From: an uncultured Collinsella sp.
GTDB lineage: Bacteria > Actinomycetota > Coriobacteriia > Coriobacteriales > Coriobacteriaceae
DNA: 48,318 nt
NCBI GenBank assembly: GCA_902489665.1
Contig: CABUAT010000015.1
Coordinates: forward strand, 1-48,318
Reading direction: 5' to 3'
The translations under genes and the position numbers were made by a program. The notes below the pieces were generated by a model. It was not told the origin of the DNA and searched no databases. It saw only the letters and a program-made list of their open reading frames with translations. Shown here one piece after another: positions 30,448-39,485 of the stretch. Every line of letters starts with the position of its first letter. Position 1 is the first letter of the stretch.

Positions 30448-30470
30448 GTTGAGCTGTTTATGTATAGCTG

Positions 30471-32717
30471 TTACTCGGCGTCGTGGTGACGGCGGGGCTT
30501 GCGGCCTCCGTTGTCACCGGGACGGCGCGGACGGTCGCTGCGCTCGGAGCGCTCGCGACGCGGACGCTCACGACGCTGGAAGTGCTCGCCGTCGCCCTCG
30601 GAGGCACCCTCGGCGCGAGCCGGGGCCTCGGGCTTGTCCAGACGATCGAGCGAGATCTTGCCGCGGTCGTCAACCTCGATAACGACGACCTTGACCTCGT
30701 CGCCCACGTTGAGGACGTCCTCGACCTTCTCCACGCGGCCCTTGGCGACGCGGGAGATGTGCAGCAGGCCGTCCTTACCGGGCAGCAGGTTGACGAAGGC
30801 GCCGAAGGGCTGGATGGAGACCACGCGACCGGTGTACTCCTCGCCCGGCTCGGGAACCTTGATGATGAGCTTGATACGCTCGACGGCCTGGTCGACGGAC
30901 TCGCCGGTGCCGCCGACAAAGACGGTGCCGTCCTCCTGGATGTCGACCGAGGCGCCGGTCTCGTCCTGGATACCGCGGATGACCTTACCGCCGGAACCGA
31001 TGACGTCGCGGATCTTGTCGGTCGGAACCTGGATGGAAACGATGCGCGGAGCGGTGCTGCGCGTGGTGTGGCGCGGCTCGGGGATCACATCGAGCATCTT
31101 CTGCAGGATGAAGGCGCGACCCTCCTTGGCCTGCTGCAGAGCGCGGGCCAGGATGTCGAAGGTGAGGCCGGTGGCCTTGTTGTCCATCTGCAGGGCGGTG
31201 ATGCCCTCGGTGGTGCCGGTGACCTTAAAGTCCATGTCGCCCAGGAAGTCCTCGAGACCCTGAATGTCGGACAGGACCACGGTCTTGCCCTCCTCCTGGA
31301 TCAGGCCCATGGCGATGCCGGAGACCGGGCGCTTAATGGGCACGCCGCCGTCCATAAGGGCGAGCGTGGAGCCGCAGGTCGAAGCCATCGAAGAGGAGCC
31401 GTTGGACTCCATGACCTCGGAGACCACGCGGATGGCGTAGGGGAACTCGTTCTCGTCGGGGAGCACCGGGAGCAGAGCGCGCTCGGCCAGGTTGCCGTGA
31501 CCAATCTCGCGGCGCTTGGGACTGCCCATGCGGCCGGTCTCGCCGGTGCAGAACGGCGGGAAGTTGTAGTGGTGCATATAGCGCTTGCCCTCGGTGGGCT
31601 CGATGGTATCCAGACGCTGGCCCTCGTTGAGCATGCCAAGCGAAAGCACGGAGAGCACCTGGGTCTGACCACGCTGGAACAGGCCGGAGCCGTGAACGAG
31701 CGGCAGGTAGTTGTCCTTCACCATGATGGGACGGATCTCGTCGGCGGCACGACCGTCGACGCGCTCGCCGGTCTCGACGACCATGGTGCGCATGGCCTTC
31801 TTCTCGAGCTTCTTGAGCGCCACGGGGATCTCGCGCTCCCATGCGGCCTGCTCCTCGTCGGAGAACTCGGCGCGGATGGACTCCTTCAGAGCCTCGACCT
31901 TGCCGATGCGGGAAAGCTTGTCGGCGTCGCGCAGGGCAGCGGCCATCTCGTCGTAGTGGGCGAAGATGCGCTCCTGGACCTCCTCGACGGGCTGGTCGAG
32001 CGGGTACTCCTTCTTGACGATAGCGCCGTTGACCTGCTCCCACTCGGCGACAAACTCGTCTTGGGCCTGGCAGAAGGCAGCGAGGGCCTCCTGACCAAAC
32101 TTCATAGCGGCGAGCATGTCGTCCTCGGAGATCTCCTCGGCGCCGGCCTCGACCATCGAGATGAAGTCGGCAGAGCCGCCCAGCTCCAGGTCCAAGTCGG
32201 AGCTCTCGCGCTCCTCATAGGTGGGGTTGACGATAAACTCGCCGGTCTCCACGTTGCGGCCGATGCGCACGCAGGCAAGCGGGCCCTCGAAGGGCACGCC
32301 GCCGAGCGTCATAGCCAAAGAGGCACCCATGACATTGATGACGTCGAAGGGGTTGACCTGGTCGGCGACGAGCGAGGTGGCGACGATATGCACCTCGTTG
32401 CGGAAGCCGTCCGGGAAGCTCGGGCGGATCGGGCGGTCGATCATACGAGCCGTGAGCGTGGCCTTCTCGCTGGGACGGCCCTCACGCTTGAGGTAACCAC
32501 CCGGGATACGGCCGGCAGCGTACATCTTCTCGTTGAAGTCGACAGTCAGCGGGAAGAAATCGTAATTCTTGCGCTCCTTGGAGACGACCACGGTATCGAG
32601 CATCGTGGTGTCACCCTGCTTGACCAGACAAGCGCCGGTGGCCTGCTTGGCAAGCTCGCCGGACTCAAAGGTGTAGGTCTTGCCGTACAGCTCAAAGGTC
32701 TTGGATACGAGTGTCAT
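30471..32717 (-). CDS. pnp: Polyribonucleotide nucleotidyltransferase (PNPase)
   Basis: A 748-residue phosphorolytic 3'-to-5' exoribonuclease, also able to add tails. It has two RNase PH domains (about 10-230 and 325-560) with an all-helical middle domain, then KH (IGSGGKVIRGIQDETGASVDI-type, near 575-595) and S1 (EYTGRVVSIQPFGAFVNLL, near 635). The tail is Arg-rich (RRERPRRERSERSDRPRR). AAAGGAG precedes the ATG. It follows rpsO, as in most bacteria, but a terminator at 32817-32852 separates the two. Confidence 0.97.
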   Translation of the reverse strand: MTLVSKTFELYGKTYTFESGELAKQATGACLVKQGDTTMLDTVVVSKERKNYDFFPLTVDFNEKMYAAGRIPGGYLKREGRPSEKATLTARMIDRPIRPSFPDGFRNEVHIVATSLVADQVNPFDVINVMGASLAMTLGGVPFEGPLACVRIGRNVETGEFIVNPTYEERESSDLDLELGGSADFISMVEAGAEEISEDDMLAAMKFGQEALAAFCQAQDEFVAEWEQVNGAIVKKEYPLDQPVEEVQERIFAHYDEMAAALRDADKLSRIGKVEALKESIRAEFSDEEQAAWEREIPVALKKLEKKAMRTMVVETGERVDGRAADEIRPIMVKDNYLPLVHGSGLFQRGQTQVLSVLSLGMLNEGQRLDTIEPTEGKRYMHHYNFPPFCTGETGRMGSPKRREIGHGNLAERALLPVLPDENEFPYAIRVVSEVMESNGSSSMASTCGSTLALMDGGVPIKRPVSGIAMGLIQEEGKTVVLSDIQGLEDFLGDMDFKVTGTTEGITALQMDNKATGLTFDILARALQQAKEGRAFILQKMLDVIPEPRHTTRSTAPRIVSIQVPTDKIRDVIGSGGKVIRGIQDETGASVDIQEDGTVFVGGTGESVDQAVERIKLIIKVPEPGEEYTGRVVSIQPFGAFVNLLPGKDGLLHISRVAKGRVEKVEDVLNVGDEVKVVVIEVDDRGKISLDRLDKPEAPARAEGASEGDGEHFQRRERPRRERSERSDRPRRPGDNGGRKPRRHHDAE

Positions 32718-32816
32718 TGTTCTCCTTTACCCCACAGACCCCTTGCCTGCGGGCTTCTCATGTGACGCGGGCCCCCTGCCCCCGCCACGCTGTAGAGCGT
32801 GATTGTTCACGCCCTT

Positions 32817-32852
32817 ACACAAAAAGAGCGCCCCGCTGCGCAGGACGCTCTT
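32817..32852 (-). terminator. rpsO terminator
   Basis: AAGAGCG (32824-32830) with CGCTCTT (32846-32852); on the minus strand a TTTTTGTG run follows. It lies 16 bases past the rpsO stop. Confidence 0.85.
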
Positions 32853-32867
32853 AGCATGTACAAATCC

Positions 32868-33146
32868 TTACTGGATGTTGTCGCGGATGCCCAGAGCCTT
32901 GATGAGCTCACGGTACTCGACGATGTCGTTCTTCTTGATGTAGGAGAGAAGACGACGACGACGGCCAACGAGCATGAGCAGGCCACGACGGGTGTGGAAG
33001 TCCTTCTGGTGGGACTTCATGTGCTCGGTCAGCTCCTTGATGCGCTCGGACAGGATGGCGACCTGAACCTTGGGGTTACCGGTATCGACCGGGGAGTTAC
33101 CGAACTGGGCGGTCAGCTCCGCCTTGCGCTCTTTGGAAACAGTCAT
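32868..33146 (-). CDS. rpsO: Small ribosomal subunit protein uS15
   Basis: A 92-residue primary 16S rRNA-binding protein of the 30S platform. It has the S15 pattern GSPEVQVAILSERIKELTEH-like (here GNPKVQVAILSERIKELTEH), LTEHMKSHQKDFHTRRGLL and RRRRLLSYIKK. GAAAGGTG precedes the ATG at 33146. A 16-base perfect palindrome (33167-33182) lies just upstream and could take part in leader structure; S15 is autoregulated in several bacteria through unrelated leaders. Confidence 0.97.
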   Translation of the reverse strand: MTVSKERKAELTAQFGNSPVDTGNPKVQVAILSERIKELTEHMKSHQKDFHTRRGLLMLVGRRRRLLSYIKKNDIVEYRELIKALGIRDNIQ

Positions 33147-33166
33147 TGTTTCACCTTTCGTTTCGC

Positions 33167-33182
33167 GTCGCCCGCGGGCGAC
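33167..33182. promoter_or_regulatory. Perfect 16-bp palindrome in the rpsO leader
   Basis: GTCGCCCGCGGGCGAC, 21 bases before the rpsO start. A loopless palindrome folds poorly as RNA hairpin without opening the centre; it could be part of an S15-binding leader or a protein site. Weak call. Confidence 0.3.
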
Positions 33183-33284
33183 TCTATTCGCCTCGGACTG
33201 GGAAGCCGCCGGTGGAGCGGGCATCCAAGGTCGAGGTACCAACAAGTCGGTATGTTACCACAAGCGGCGCGCGCCTGCGCATCA

Positions 33285-34034
33285 TCACCGACCCAACATG
33301 AATTCCATCGCACGGAGCCGCTGGTCGGTGTGCGTGGCGGCCCAAACATGCGAAAGCCCGAGCAGGAATGCCGCCGTATGCGGGTCGATTCGCTCGGCCA
33401 TGAGCGCATCGAAGGTCATGGACATGAGGGCGCGCAGCCATGCGGTCTCACCGGTCGACACCAGTTCGGCACCTGGAACGCTCGACGCGCACGACCCGCA
33501 CATGAGACCGCCCGCCTGGGCTGAAAAATACGACAGCATGGGGTCTCCGCACAGCACACAGGCCGAAAAATCGGGACGATAGCCAACGTGCGATAGCAGC
33601 TTAAAGACATATGCCGCCACAAGTAGGTCCATATGTGCCGTGTCAAGCCCGCTGCCCACCAGGGCAAGCGCTCGCTGCGTTATGGCAAAGGTAAACGGGT
33701 CCTCGGCGTCCTCGAACGAGCACACGCGCGCGACCTCGGCGATCGCGCTTGCGGCGCAGGTCGTCTCGTAATCGGGCGCAGCGCCGAGCGGCGCCTCCAT
33801 AAGCTCGGCCTGAGAAACCACGTCGAGTGACCGTCCATGTGCGAGCAGCATATCGACCGTACAGAACAGCTCGCAGCGCGCAGCCAGGCGTCCGCCGGGT
33901 TTGCGGGCGCCCTTTGCCACGGCACGAACCTGCCGCCCCCGCTCGTCAAGCATCGTCAGGATCAGGTCCGTCTCTTTGAGCTTCGTCTTATCGAGGACGA
34001 GCACCTTCGTACGATATGTCCGGGAGCCTGCCAT
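33285..34034 (-). CDS. recO: DNA repair protein RecO
   Basis: A 249-residue recombination mediator that, with RecR, loads RecA on SSB-coated gaps. It has an N-terminal OB fold (RTKVLVLDKTKLKETDLILTMLDERGRQVRAVAKGARK), a helical domain, and a four-cysteine zinc site CVLCG ... MCGSC near residues 160-185. It lies 15 bases after era on the same strand; the era-recO pair is conserved in many Gram-positives. Confidence 0.93.
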   Translation of the reverse strand: MAGSRTYRTKVLVLDKTKLKETDLILTMLDERGRQVRAVAKGARKPGGRLAARCELFCTVDMLLAHGRSLDVVSQAELMEAPLGAAPDYETTCAASAIAEVARVCSFEDAEDPFTFAITQRALALVGSGLDTAHMDLLVAAYVFKLLSHVGYRPDFSACVLCGDPMLSYFSAQAGGLMCGSCASSVPGAELVSTGETAWLRALMSMTFDALMAERIDPHTAAFLLGLSHVWAATHTDQRLRAMEFMLGR

Positions 34035-34049
34035 GCGCGCCGCGCGCCC

Positions 34050-35081
34050 TTAGTCCTCGGCGTTGTAGCCAAAGCGACGAATCTGGGCCTCGTCGTCACG
34101 CCAGCCGGCCTTGACCTTCACGTCCAGCTCCAAAAAGACCTGCGTGCCAAAAATGCGCTCAAGATCGCGACGGGCGTCGATACCGATATGCTTGATCATC
34201 TCGCCGCCCTTGCCGATGATGATGCCCTTTTGGCCCTCGCGCTCGACGTAAATGGTGGCGTGCACGCGCAGTACCTTCTTGGTCTGCTCGAGCGCATCGC
34301 AGATCACGCCAACGGAGTGCGGGATCTCATCACGGGTGCGGCGCAAGACCTTCTCACGTACAAACTCGGCAACGAGCGTCTCATCGGAAGCGTCGGTACC
34401 CATGTCCTCGGGGAACCAACGCGGACCCTCGGGCAAAAAGTGCGCAACGGTCTCGATGAAGGCATCGACGTTGAAGTTCTTGACCGACGACGTCACGATC
34501 TCGTCGTCATATTCCATGAGCTCGTGGGCGGCCTTAAGCTGCTCCATGACCTGTGCGGGGTCGGCCTCATCGGCCTTTGTGAGCACCAAGACCTTCTTGG
34601 AACGGGCATTCTTGACGCGCTCGGCAACCCAGGCATCTCCCCTGCCAATGGGCTTGGTGGCATCAATTAAAAACGCGACGACGTCGACATCGTTCAGCTC
34701 GAACAGCGCGCTCTTGTTGAGCTCGGACCCCAGACCGTCCTTGGGCTTATGAATACCCGGGGTATCGACAAAAACCAGCTGGTAGCCGGGACGGTTGACG
34801 ACAGCGCGCATGCGGCGGCGGGTCGTCTGGGCCACCGGCGAGGTGATGGCAACCTTTTTGCCGTAGCAGGCGTTGAGCAGCGTAGACTTACCGGCGTTGG
34901 GACGACCGACCAGGGCCACAAAGCCGCTGCGGAAACCGGGCTCCACGTCGCCAAAGCCCGCGAGGTTGTCGTCCTCGTCGCACAGGGCGTCGAGCTCCTC
35001 ATCGCTCATGCCCTCAAACGGGTCGAACTCCTCGGCCTCGTCATCCAAAATCTCATCGATAGGCTGCATATTGTCGGACAT
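34050..35081 (-). CDS. era: GTPase Era
   Basis: A 343-residue GTPase that chaperones 16S rRNA 3'-end maturation and 30S assembly. G1 GRPNAGKS is near residues 59-66, G2/effector with SPVAQTTRRR, G3 DTPGIH, G4 TKAD, and a C-terminal KH domain with YVEREGQKGIIIGKGGEMIKHIG. About 45 residues of acidic N-terminal extension (DEILDDEAEEFDPFEGMSDE) precede the G domain, which in most Era proteins starts near residue 10-15. AAAGGGA precedes the ATG. Neighbours ybeY, dgkA and recO are usual. Confidence 0.95.
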   Translation of the reverse strand: MSDNMQPIDEILDDEAEEFDPFEGMSDEELDALCDEDDNLAGFGDVEPGFRSGFVALVGRPNAGKSTLLNACYGKKVAITSPVAQTTRRRMRAVVNRPGYQLVFVDTPGIHKPKDGLGSELNKSALFELNDVDVVAFLIDATKPIGRGDAWVAERVKNARSKKVLVLTKADEADPAQVMEQLKAAHELMEYDDEIVTSSVKNFNVDAFIETVAHFLPEGPRWFPEDMGTDASDETLVAEFVREKVLRRTRDEIPHSVGVICDALEQTKKVLRVHATIYVEREGQKGIIIGKGGEMIKHIGIDARRDLERIFGTQVFLELDVKVKAGWRDDEAQIRRFGYNAED

Positions 35082-35093
35082 GGGAATCCCTTT

Positions 35094-35471
35094 CTAAATT
35101 AAGCCGAGCGCGTGGGCAAATACCAGCACGCCCACAATCGCGGCGGTGATGGAAAGTACGTATACGGAAGCGGCGGCGATGTCCTTCGCACGCTTGGCCA
35201 GCGGATGGAGCTCCTGGGTCGCCAGGTCGACGATGGCCTCCATAGCGGTGTTGCACAGCTCGCCGTGAATCACCAGGCCACAACAGATGATAATCGTGGC
35301 CCACTCGGCAATGTCGAGCCCCACGACGCAGCCGGCAATGACGGTGCACACGCCCGCAACGAGCATGACCTTAATGTTGCGCTCGGTCTTGACGGCGGTG
35401 ACGAAGCCCTCCATGGCGTAGGAAAACGACTTTAAGAAGGACGGATGGTCCTTGTTCGATCCGGGAATCAT
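35094..35471 (-). CDS. dgkA: Diacylglycerol/undecaprenol kinase family protein
   Basis: A 125-residue membrane kinase with three hydrophobic helices. Gram-positive members mostly phosphorylate undecaprenol, others diacylglycerol. The catalytic signature is present in GELCNTAMEAIVDLAT (E, N, E and D positions) at about residues 70-85, and the amphipathic N-terminal FLKSFSYAMEGFVTAVKTERNIKV is typical. It lies between ybeY and era, where this kinase is commonly found in Gram-positive genomes. Confidence 0.9.
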   Translation of the reverse strand: MIPGSNKDHPSFLKSFSYAMEGFVTAVKTERNIKVMLVAGVCTVIAGCVVGLDIAEWATIIICCGLVIHGELCNTAMEAIVDLATQELHPLAKRAKDIAAASVYVLSITAAIVGVLVFAHALGLI

Positions 35472-35480
35472 AGACGGCTC

Positions 35481-35990
35481 CTAGTCGTGGGCGTGGTTGG
35501 TGATGGGGCCGACGTGGACTAGCTTAGGGTCCTCGCCGCGCTCGAGCGCCAGATCGCGCAGGATGGCGTCCTCGCGGGCCTCCATGACCTCGGCCTCGTC
35601 GTCCTCGATGTGGTCATAGCCCAGCAGGTGCAGCATTCCGTGTACGAGCATCAGACGGCACTCGTCAGCGGGGCTGTTGCCAAAACCGGGGGCCTGACGG
35701 GCAATAACCTGCGGGGCCAAGATAATATCGCCGACCTCGAGCGTCTCGTCGGCGGGAATATCCTCGTCAAAGGCCGAGTCGCACTCAAACGAGAGCACAT
35801 CGGTGGTGCGGTCGATACCGCGCCACTCGTGGTTGAGCTCGTGCATCTCGTCCTCGTCGACATACGAAAGGGAAATCTCGACTTCACGTTCAACGCCCTC
35901 GGCGGCAAGCACAACCTCGCAGATGTGCTCCACCTCCTGCGCGTCAAGCAGCGTATCGAGCTCGGCATCGTTGCTGATCAATACACTCAA
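35481..35990 (-). CDS. ybeY: Endoribonuclease YbeY
   Basis: A 169-residue zinc-dependent RNase in 16S rRNA 3'-end processing and ribosome quality control. The metal-binding HGMLHLLGYDH is at about residues 122-132, and the family's SYVDEDEMHELNHEWRGIDRTTDVLSF precedes it. The start is a TTG at 35990: AAAGGAG lies five bases upstream, and the TTGA overlaps the phoH stop by four bases. The partner Era is two genes downstream. Confidence 0.95.
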   Translation of the reverse strand: MSVLISNDAELDTLLDAQEVEHICEVVLAAEGVEREVEISLSYVDEDEMHELNHEWRGIDRTTDVLSFECDSAFDEDIPADETLEVGDIILAPQVIARQAPGFGNSPADECRLMLVHGMLHLLGYDHIEDDEAEVMEAREDAILRDLALERGEDPKLVHVGPITNHAHD

Positions 35991-36973
35991 CGGGACTCCT
36001 TTCGGTCACGTACGCGTTTCTCGCGCACATCATCATAAGTATCGTATGCCTCGACGATACGTCCCACCAAGGCATGGCGCACCACGTCGGCGCGCTCGAG
36101 GTGCGAAAATGCGACATCGTCGACACGGCCCAAAATCTGCTCAACGTCGGCAAGACCGCCACGACGACCCACCAGGTCGCGCTGGCTCAGGTCGCCGGTG
36201 ATCACGAACTTGGAGTTGAAGCCCAGGCGTGTCAGGAACATCTTCATCTGCTCGGGCGTGGTATTTTGCGCCTCGTCGAGCACCACGAAGGCATCACTCA
36301 GCGTGCGGCCGCGCATGTAGGCAAGCGGGGCAATCTCGATCACGCCGCGCTCCATAAGCTCATCAGTGCGCTCGCGATCCATCATGTCAAATAGGGCGTC
36401 GTAGAGCGGACGCATGTAGGGATCGATCTTTTCCTCAAGGGTACCGGGCAAAAAGCCCAGATTCTCCCCCGCCTCGACAACCGGACGCGTCAAGATCAGA
36501 CGGCCCACCTCGTGACGCTTGAGCGCGGCAACGGCGAGCGCCATGGCCAGATAGGTCTTACCGGTACCGGCAGGACCCAAGCCAAACGTGATGGTATGCG
36601 AGCGAATGGCATCCACATAGCGCTTTTGCCCGAGCGTTTTGGGGCGAATGGCACGACCGCGATACGAAAGCAGCACGTCATCGCGAAGCGACGTAGCCTC
36701 GTGCTCACCGTCGCGCAAGACGACCAGGCAGCGAGAGACATCGTCGGCAGACAGCGTGCGCCCGGCGGCCGCCTCGCGAAAAGAGTGTTCGAAAAAACGC
36801 GCCACGAGTTCGACCTCGTCCGGGTCACCGCACACGGCGATGCTATCGCCACGGGCGACCACACGGGCGCGAACCAAGCTCTCGAGCGCGCGAAGGACGC
36901 CGTCGCCGGCGCCCAAAACGCATGAGGGATCAATTCCCTCGGGAACGGTAAGTCTAATCTTCGAGGCTTCCAT
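35987..36973 (-). CDS. phoH: PhoH family protein
   Basis: A 328-residue cytosolic P-loop ATPase. Walker A GPAGTGKTYLAMA is near residue 140, followed by RLILTRPVVEAGENLGFLPG, Walker B FVVLDEAQNTTPEQMKMFLTR and sensor ITGDLSQ. Homologues have RNA helicase or RNase links, and the phoH-ybeY-era order supports a role in rRNA maturation. ATG 36973 follows GGGAGG; the frame is open upstream but lies within mtaB. The start overlaps the end of mtaB by 20 bases. Confidence 0.93.
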   Translation of the reverse strand: MEASKIRLTVPEGIDPSCVLGAGDGVLRALESLVRARVVARGDSIAVCGDPDEVELVARFFEHSFREAAAGRTLSADDVSRCLVVLRDGEHEATSLRDDVLLSYRGRAIRPKTLGQKRYVDAIRSHTITFGLGPAGTGKTYLAMALAVAALKRHEVGRLILTRPVVEAGENLGFLPGTLEEKIDPYMRPLYDALFDMMDRERTDELMERGVIEIAPLAYMRGRTLSDAFVVLDEAQNTTPEQMKMFLTRLGFNSKFVITGDLSQRDLVGRRGGLADVEQILGRVDDVAFSHLERADVVRHALVGRIVEAYDTYDDVREKRVRDRKESR

Positions 36974-38246
36974 GAACCTCCCTGCGTGCATGGACCAAGC
37001 CGGAATCATCGACTCCGATGATAGCAACATCGAGCAGGCACGGGGCTGTAAGTCCACAGGTATCGTCAAGACGGGCATGATGGAACGAGCCGAGCGTCAG
37101 GTTGTCACCATACTCGAGCACGGCACGCTCGACCGTGCCCACGCGACGACGAGCGTCGGCAATAGCGAGCTCCTGTGCGGCGGCTCGCATACGACGGCTG
37201 CGCTCGGCCATAACCTCGGTCGGCACCTGGTCGGGCATATCGGCGGCAAGGGTGCCGGGACGCTTGCTGTAGCGGAACACGTGCATACGCGAGAAACCAA
37301 CACGGCGACACAGCGCCAGCGACTCCTCGAACTCCTCGTCCGTCTCGCCAGGGAAGCCGACAATAACGTCGCAAGAAAGTGACGCCTGCGGCAGATTGGC
37401 GCGAATCATACGCACCGTGTCCTCAAAGGCCTCGGCGCTATAGGGACGGCCCATGCGATGCAGGGTCGCCGTGCAGCCGGACTGCACGGGCAGGTGCAAA
37501 AACGGGGCGATACGCTGCGGGTAGCGCGCCATAACCTTAAGCAGGCGCTCGGAGATATCCATGGGCTCGACCGAGGAAATGCGCACATGCGGAATAGACG
37601 TGCGCTCCATGATGGCCTCGAGCAGCTCATCGATTTCGACGTGCTCGTCGGTCGCGCTCTCGCCATCGTAGGCACCCAGGTTCACACCGGTCAGCACCAC
37701 CTCGGGCACGCCGGCCTCCTGGGCCTCGCGAACTTGCTCGAGCACGGACTCGACGGGCACGGAGCGCTCGGGGCCGCGCGCCTTCCACACAATGCAATAG
37801 GTGCAGCGATGGTTGCAGCCGTCCTGAATCTTCACGCCCAGGCGAGAGCGACCGAGCGCATCGACCACCTCACCATCGCTGCAGGCGGGAACGCTATCGG
37901 ACTCAACGCCCAGCACCTCGCAGACACGATCGGCGACATCGATCTTGGACGGCTCGGCGATCACGCGATCCGAAAGCTCCAGCAGCTCCTCGGGATGCAA
38001 ATTGACCACGCATCCGGTCACGAGCACATAGGGCTCGTTTGGATGGGCCAGCGCATGACGGACGGCCTTACGGGTCTTAGCCTCGGCCTCGCCCGTAACG
38101 GCACAGGTGTTAATGACGATCAAATCGGCATCCTGGGGCTCCACAATAGCAAAGCCCAGGCGCATAAGATCGGCAGTGATACGGTCAGACTCAACCCGGT
38201 TGACACGGCAGCCGAGGTTGACGATGGAAATATGGGGTGCGAGCAC
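36954..38246 (-). CDS. mtaB: tRNA t6A37 methylthiotransferase MtaB
   Basis: A 430-residue radical-SAM enzyme converting t6A37 to ms2t6A37 in tRNAs decoding ANN codons. N-terminal cluster cysteines in NLGCRVNRVESD, NTCAVTGEAE and TGCVVN; radical-SAM motif CNHRCTYCIVWKARG near residue 145. GEAEAKTRKAVRHA is typical of MtaB as against MiaB. The GTG start has GGAGCCC upstream. It lies between dnaJ and phoH, a common neighbourhood in Gram-positives. Confidence 0.92.
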   Translation of the reverse strand: MLAPHISIVNLGCRVNRVESDRITADLMRLGFAIVEPQDADLIVINTCAVTGEAEAKTRKAVRHALAHPNEPYVLVTGCVVNLHPEELLELSDRVIAEPSKIDVADRVCEVLGVESDSVPACSDGEVVDALGRSRLGVKIQDGCNHRCTYCIVWKARGPERSVPVESVLEQVREAQEAGVPEVVLTGVNLGAYDGESATDEHVEIDELLEAIMERTSIPHVRISSVEPMDISERLLKVMARYPQRIAPFLHLPVQSGCTATLHRMGRPYSAEAFEDTVRMIRANLPQASLSCDVIVGFPGETDEEFEESLALCRRVGFSRMHVFRYSKRPGTLAADMPDQVPTEVMAERSRRMRAAAQELAIADARRRVGTVERAVLEYGDNLTLGSFHHARLDDTCGLTAPCLLDVAIIGVDDSGLVHARREVHGSLED

Positions 38247-38255
38247 GCGGGCTCC

Positions 38256-39404
38256 TTAATCGAGGATATCGTCGAGGGCACTCTTGATACGGTCGGTCAC
38301 CGACTTCTTACCGGAAGCGACGTCATCGCCCATCTCATCGGCAAAAGCACGGAGCAGCTCGCGCTGCTTATTGGAAAGATTGGTGGGAACGACCACGCGC
38401 AGCTGCACGATCAGGCGGCCACGCGAACCGCCACCGCCAATGCGCGGCATGCCGTAATTATTGACGCTCACGGTGTCGCCGTACTGGGCGCCGGCGGGAA
38501 CCGTCACCTTAACGACCTCGTCGGGCATAATGCCCTCGACCTCGATCTCGCAGCCGAGCGCAGCCTGCGCAATCGAGATATCGCTCACCAGGTACAGGTC
38601 GTCCCCGTTGCGCTTAAAGCGCTCATGGTCGGCAACGCGCACGTTGACAATCAGGTCGCCCGAAGGCTCGCCGCGAAGGCCGGCCTCGCCAAAGCCGCTC
38701 ACGCGCAGCTGGCGACCGGTCGAAACGCCGGCGGGAATATCGATGTCGATCTTTTCGTGCGAAGGCGTGCGGCCTTGACCGTCGCAGGTCTCGCAGGGAT
38801 GGTCGATAACCGTGCCCTCGCCATGGCAGTCGGGACAAGGCGAGGAAGACTGAACCTGGCCCAAGAACGAACGCTGAACCGTCGTGACGTAGCCCGTACC
38901 GTGGCAGCGGCCGCACTGCTTTTCCTGTGCGCCCTCTGCCCTACCGGTGCCATTGCAGTCCTCGCAAGGAGCAAGGCGGTCATAGCTGATCGTCTTTTTG
39001 CAGCCGAGCGCCGCCTCCTCGAGCGTCACCGAAAGCGAGATGGCCATGTCACGTCCGCGACGACGCTCACGACGGCTGCGGGCGCCACCGCCGGCACCGC
39101 CGCCAAAGAACGACGAGAACAAGTCGTCCATGCCCATGCCACCAAAGATATCGTTAATGTCGACGTAGCCCGAACCACCAGGGCCGTCGGCGGTGCCGTA
39201 ACGGTCGTAGTTAGCACGCTTCTGCTCATCGGAAAGAACGGAATAGGCCTCGTTGAGCTCCTTGAACTTGGCCTCGGCCTCGGGGTCGTCCGAAACGTCC
39301 GGGTGTACGGTACGGGCCTTCTTTAGAAACGCGCGCTTAATCGTCCGCGCGTCGGCATCCCTGTCGACGCCAAGCACCTCGTAGTAATCCCTATTTTCCG
39401 ACAC
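38256..39404 (-). CDS. dnaJ: Chaperone DnaJ
   Basis: A 382-residue class A Hsp40. J domain (residues 5-70) with HPD in VHPDVSD, Gly-rich region (about 80-105), zinc-binding region with four CxxCxGxG repeats (CEDCNGTG, CGRCHGTG, CPDCHGEG, CETCDGQG; about 150-215), then both C-terminal substrate domains and a short dimerisation tail. It stimulates DnaK. The GTG start has GGAAGGATTAGG upstream. No hrcA, grpE or dnaK is nearby; the next gene upstream is a shorter paralogue. Confidence 0.95.
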   Translation of the reverse strand: MSENRDYYEVLGVDRDADARTIKRAFLKKARTVHPDVSDDPEAEAKFKELNEAYSVLSDEQKRANYDRYGTADGPGGSGYVDINDIFGGMGMDDLFSSFFGGGAGGGARSRRERRRGRDMAISLSVTLEEAALGCKKTISYDRLAPCEDCNGTGRAEGAQEKQCGRCHGTGYVTTVQRSFLGQVQSSSPCPDCHGEGTVIDHPCETCDGQGRTPSHEKIDIDIPAGVSTGRQLRVSGFGEAGLRGEPSGDLIVNVRVADHERFKRNGDDLYLVSDISIAQAALGCEIEVEGIMPDEVVKVTVPAGAQYGDTVSVNNYGMPRIGGGGSRGRLIVQLRVVVPTNLSNKQRELLRAFADEMGDDVASGKKSVTDRIKSALDDILD

Positions 39405-39485
39405 GACCTAATCCTTCCGACTTTCATTATTGTCACAGTGCGTCCTATACCCAAGCTGGGCCGGCCGCAAACAGAGGGTTTGATG

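Larger units (their letters stand above)
29823..30470. other. Gene-free repeat region between pnp and rnj
   Basis: No supported coding frame. From left to right it holds the rnj leader with a 7-bp hairpin (29911-29930), palindromic element E1 (30011-30151), an AT-rich spacer (30152-30275) unlike the surroundings, palindromic element E2 (30276-30424), and the pnp terminator overlapping E2. Confidence 0.75.
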
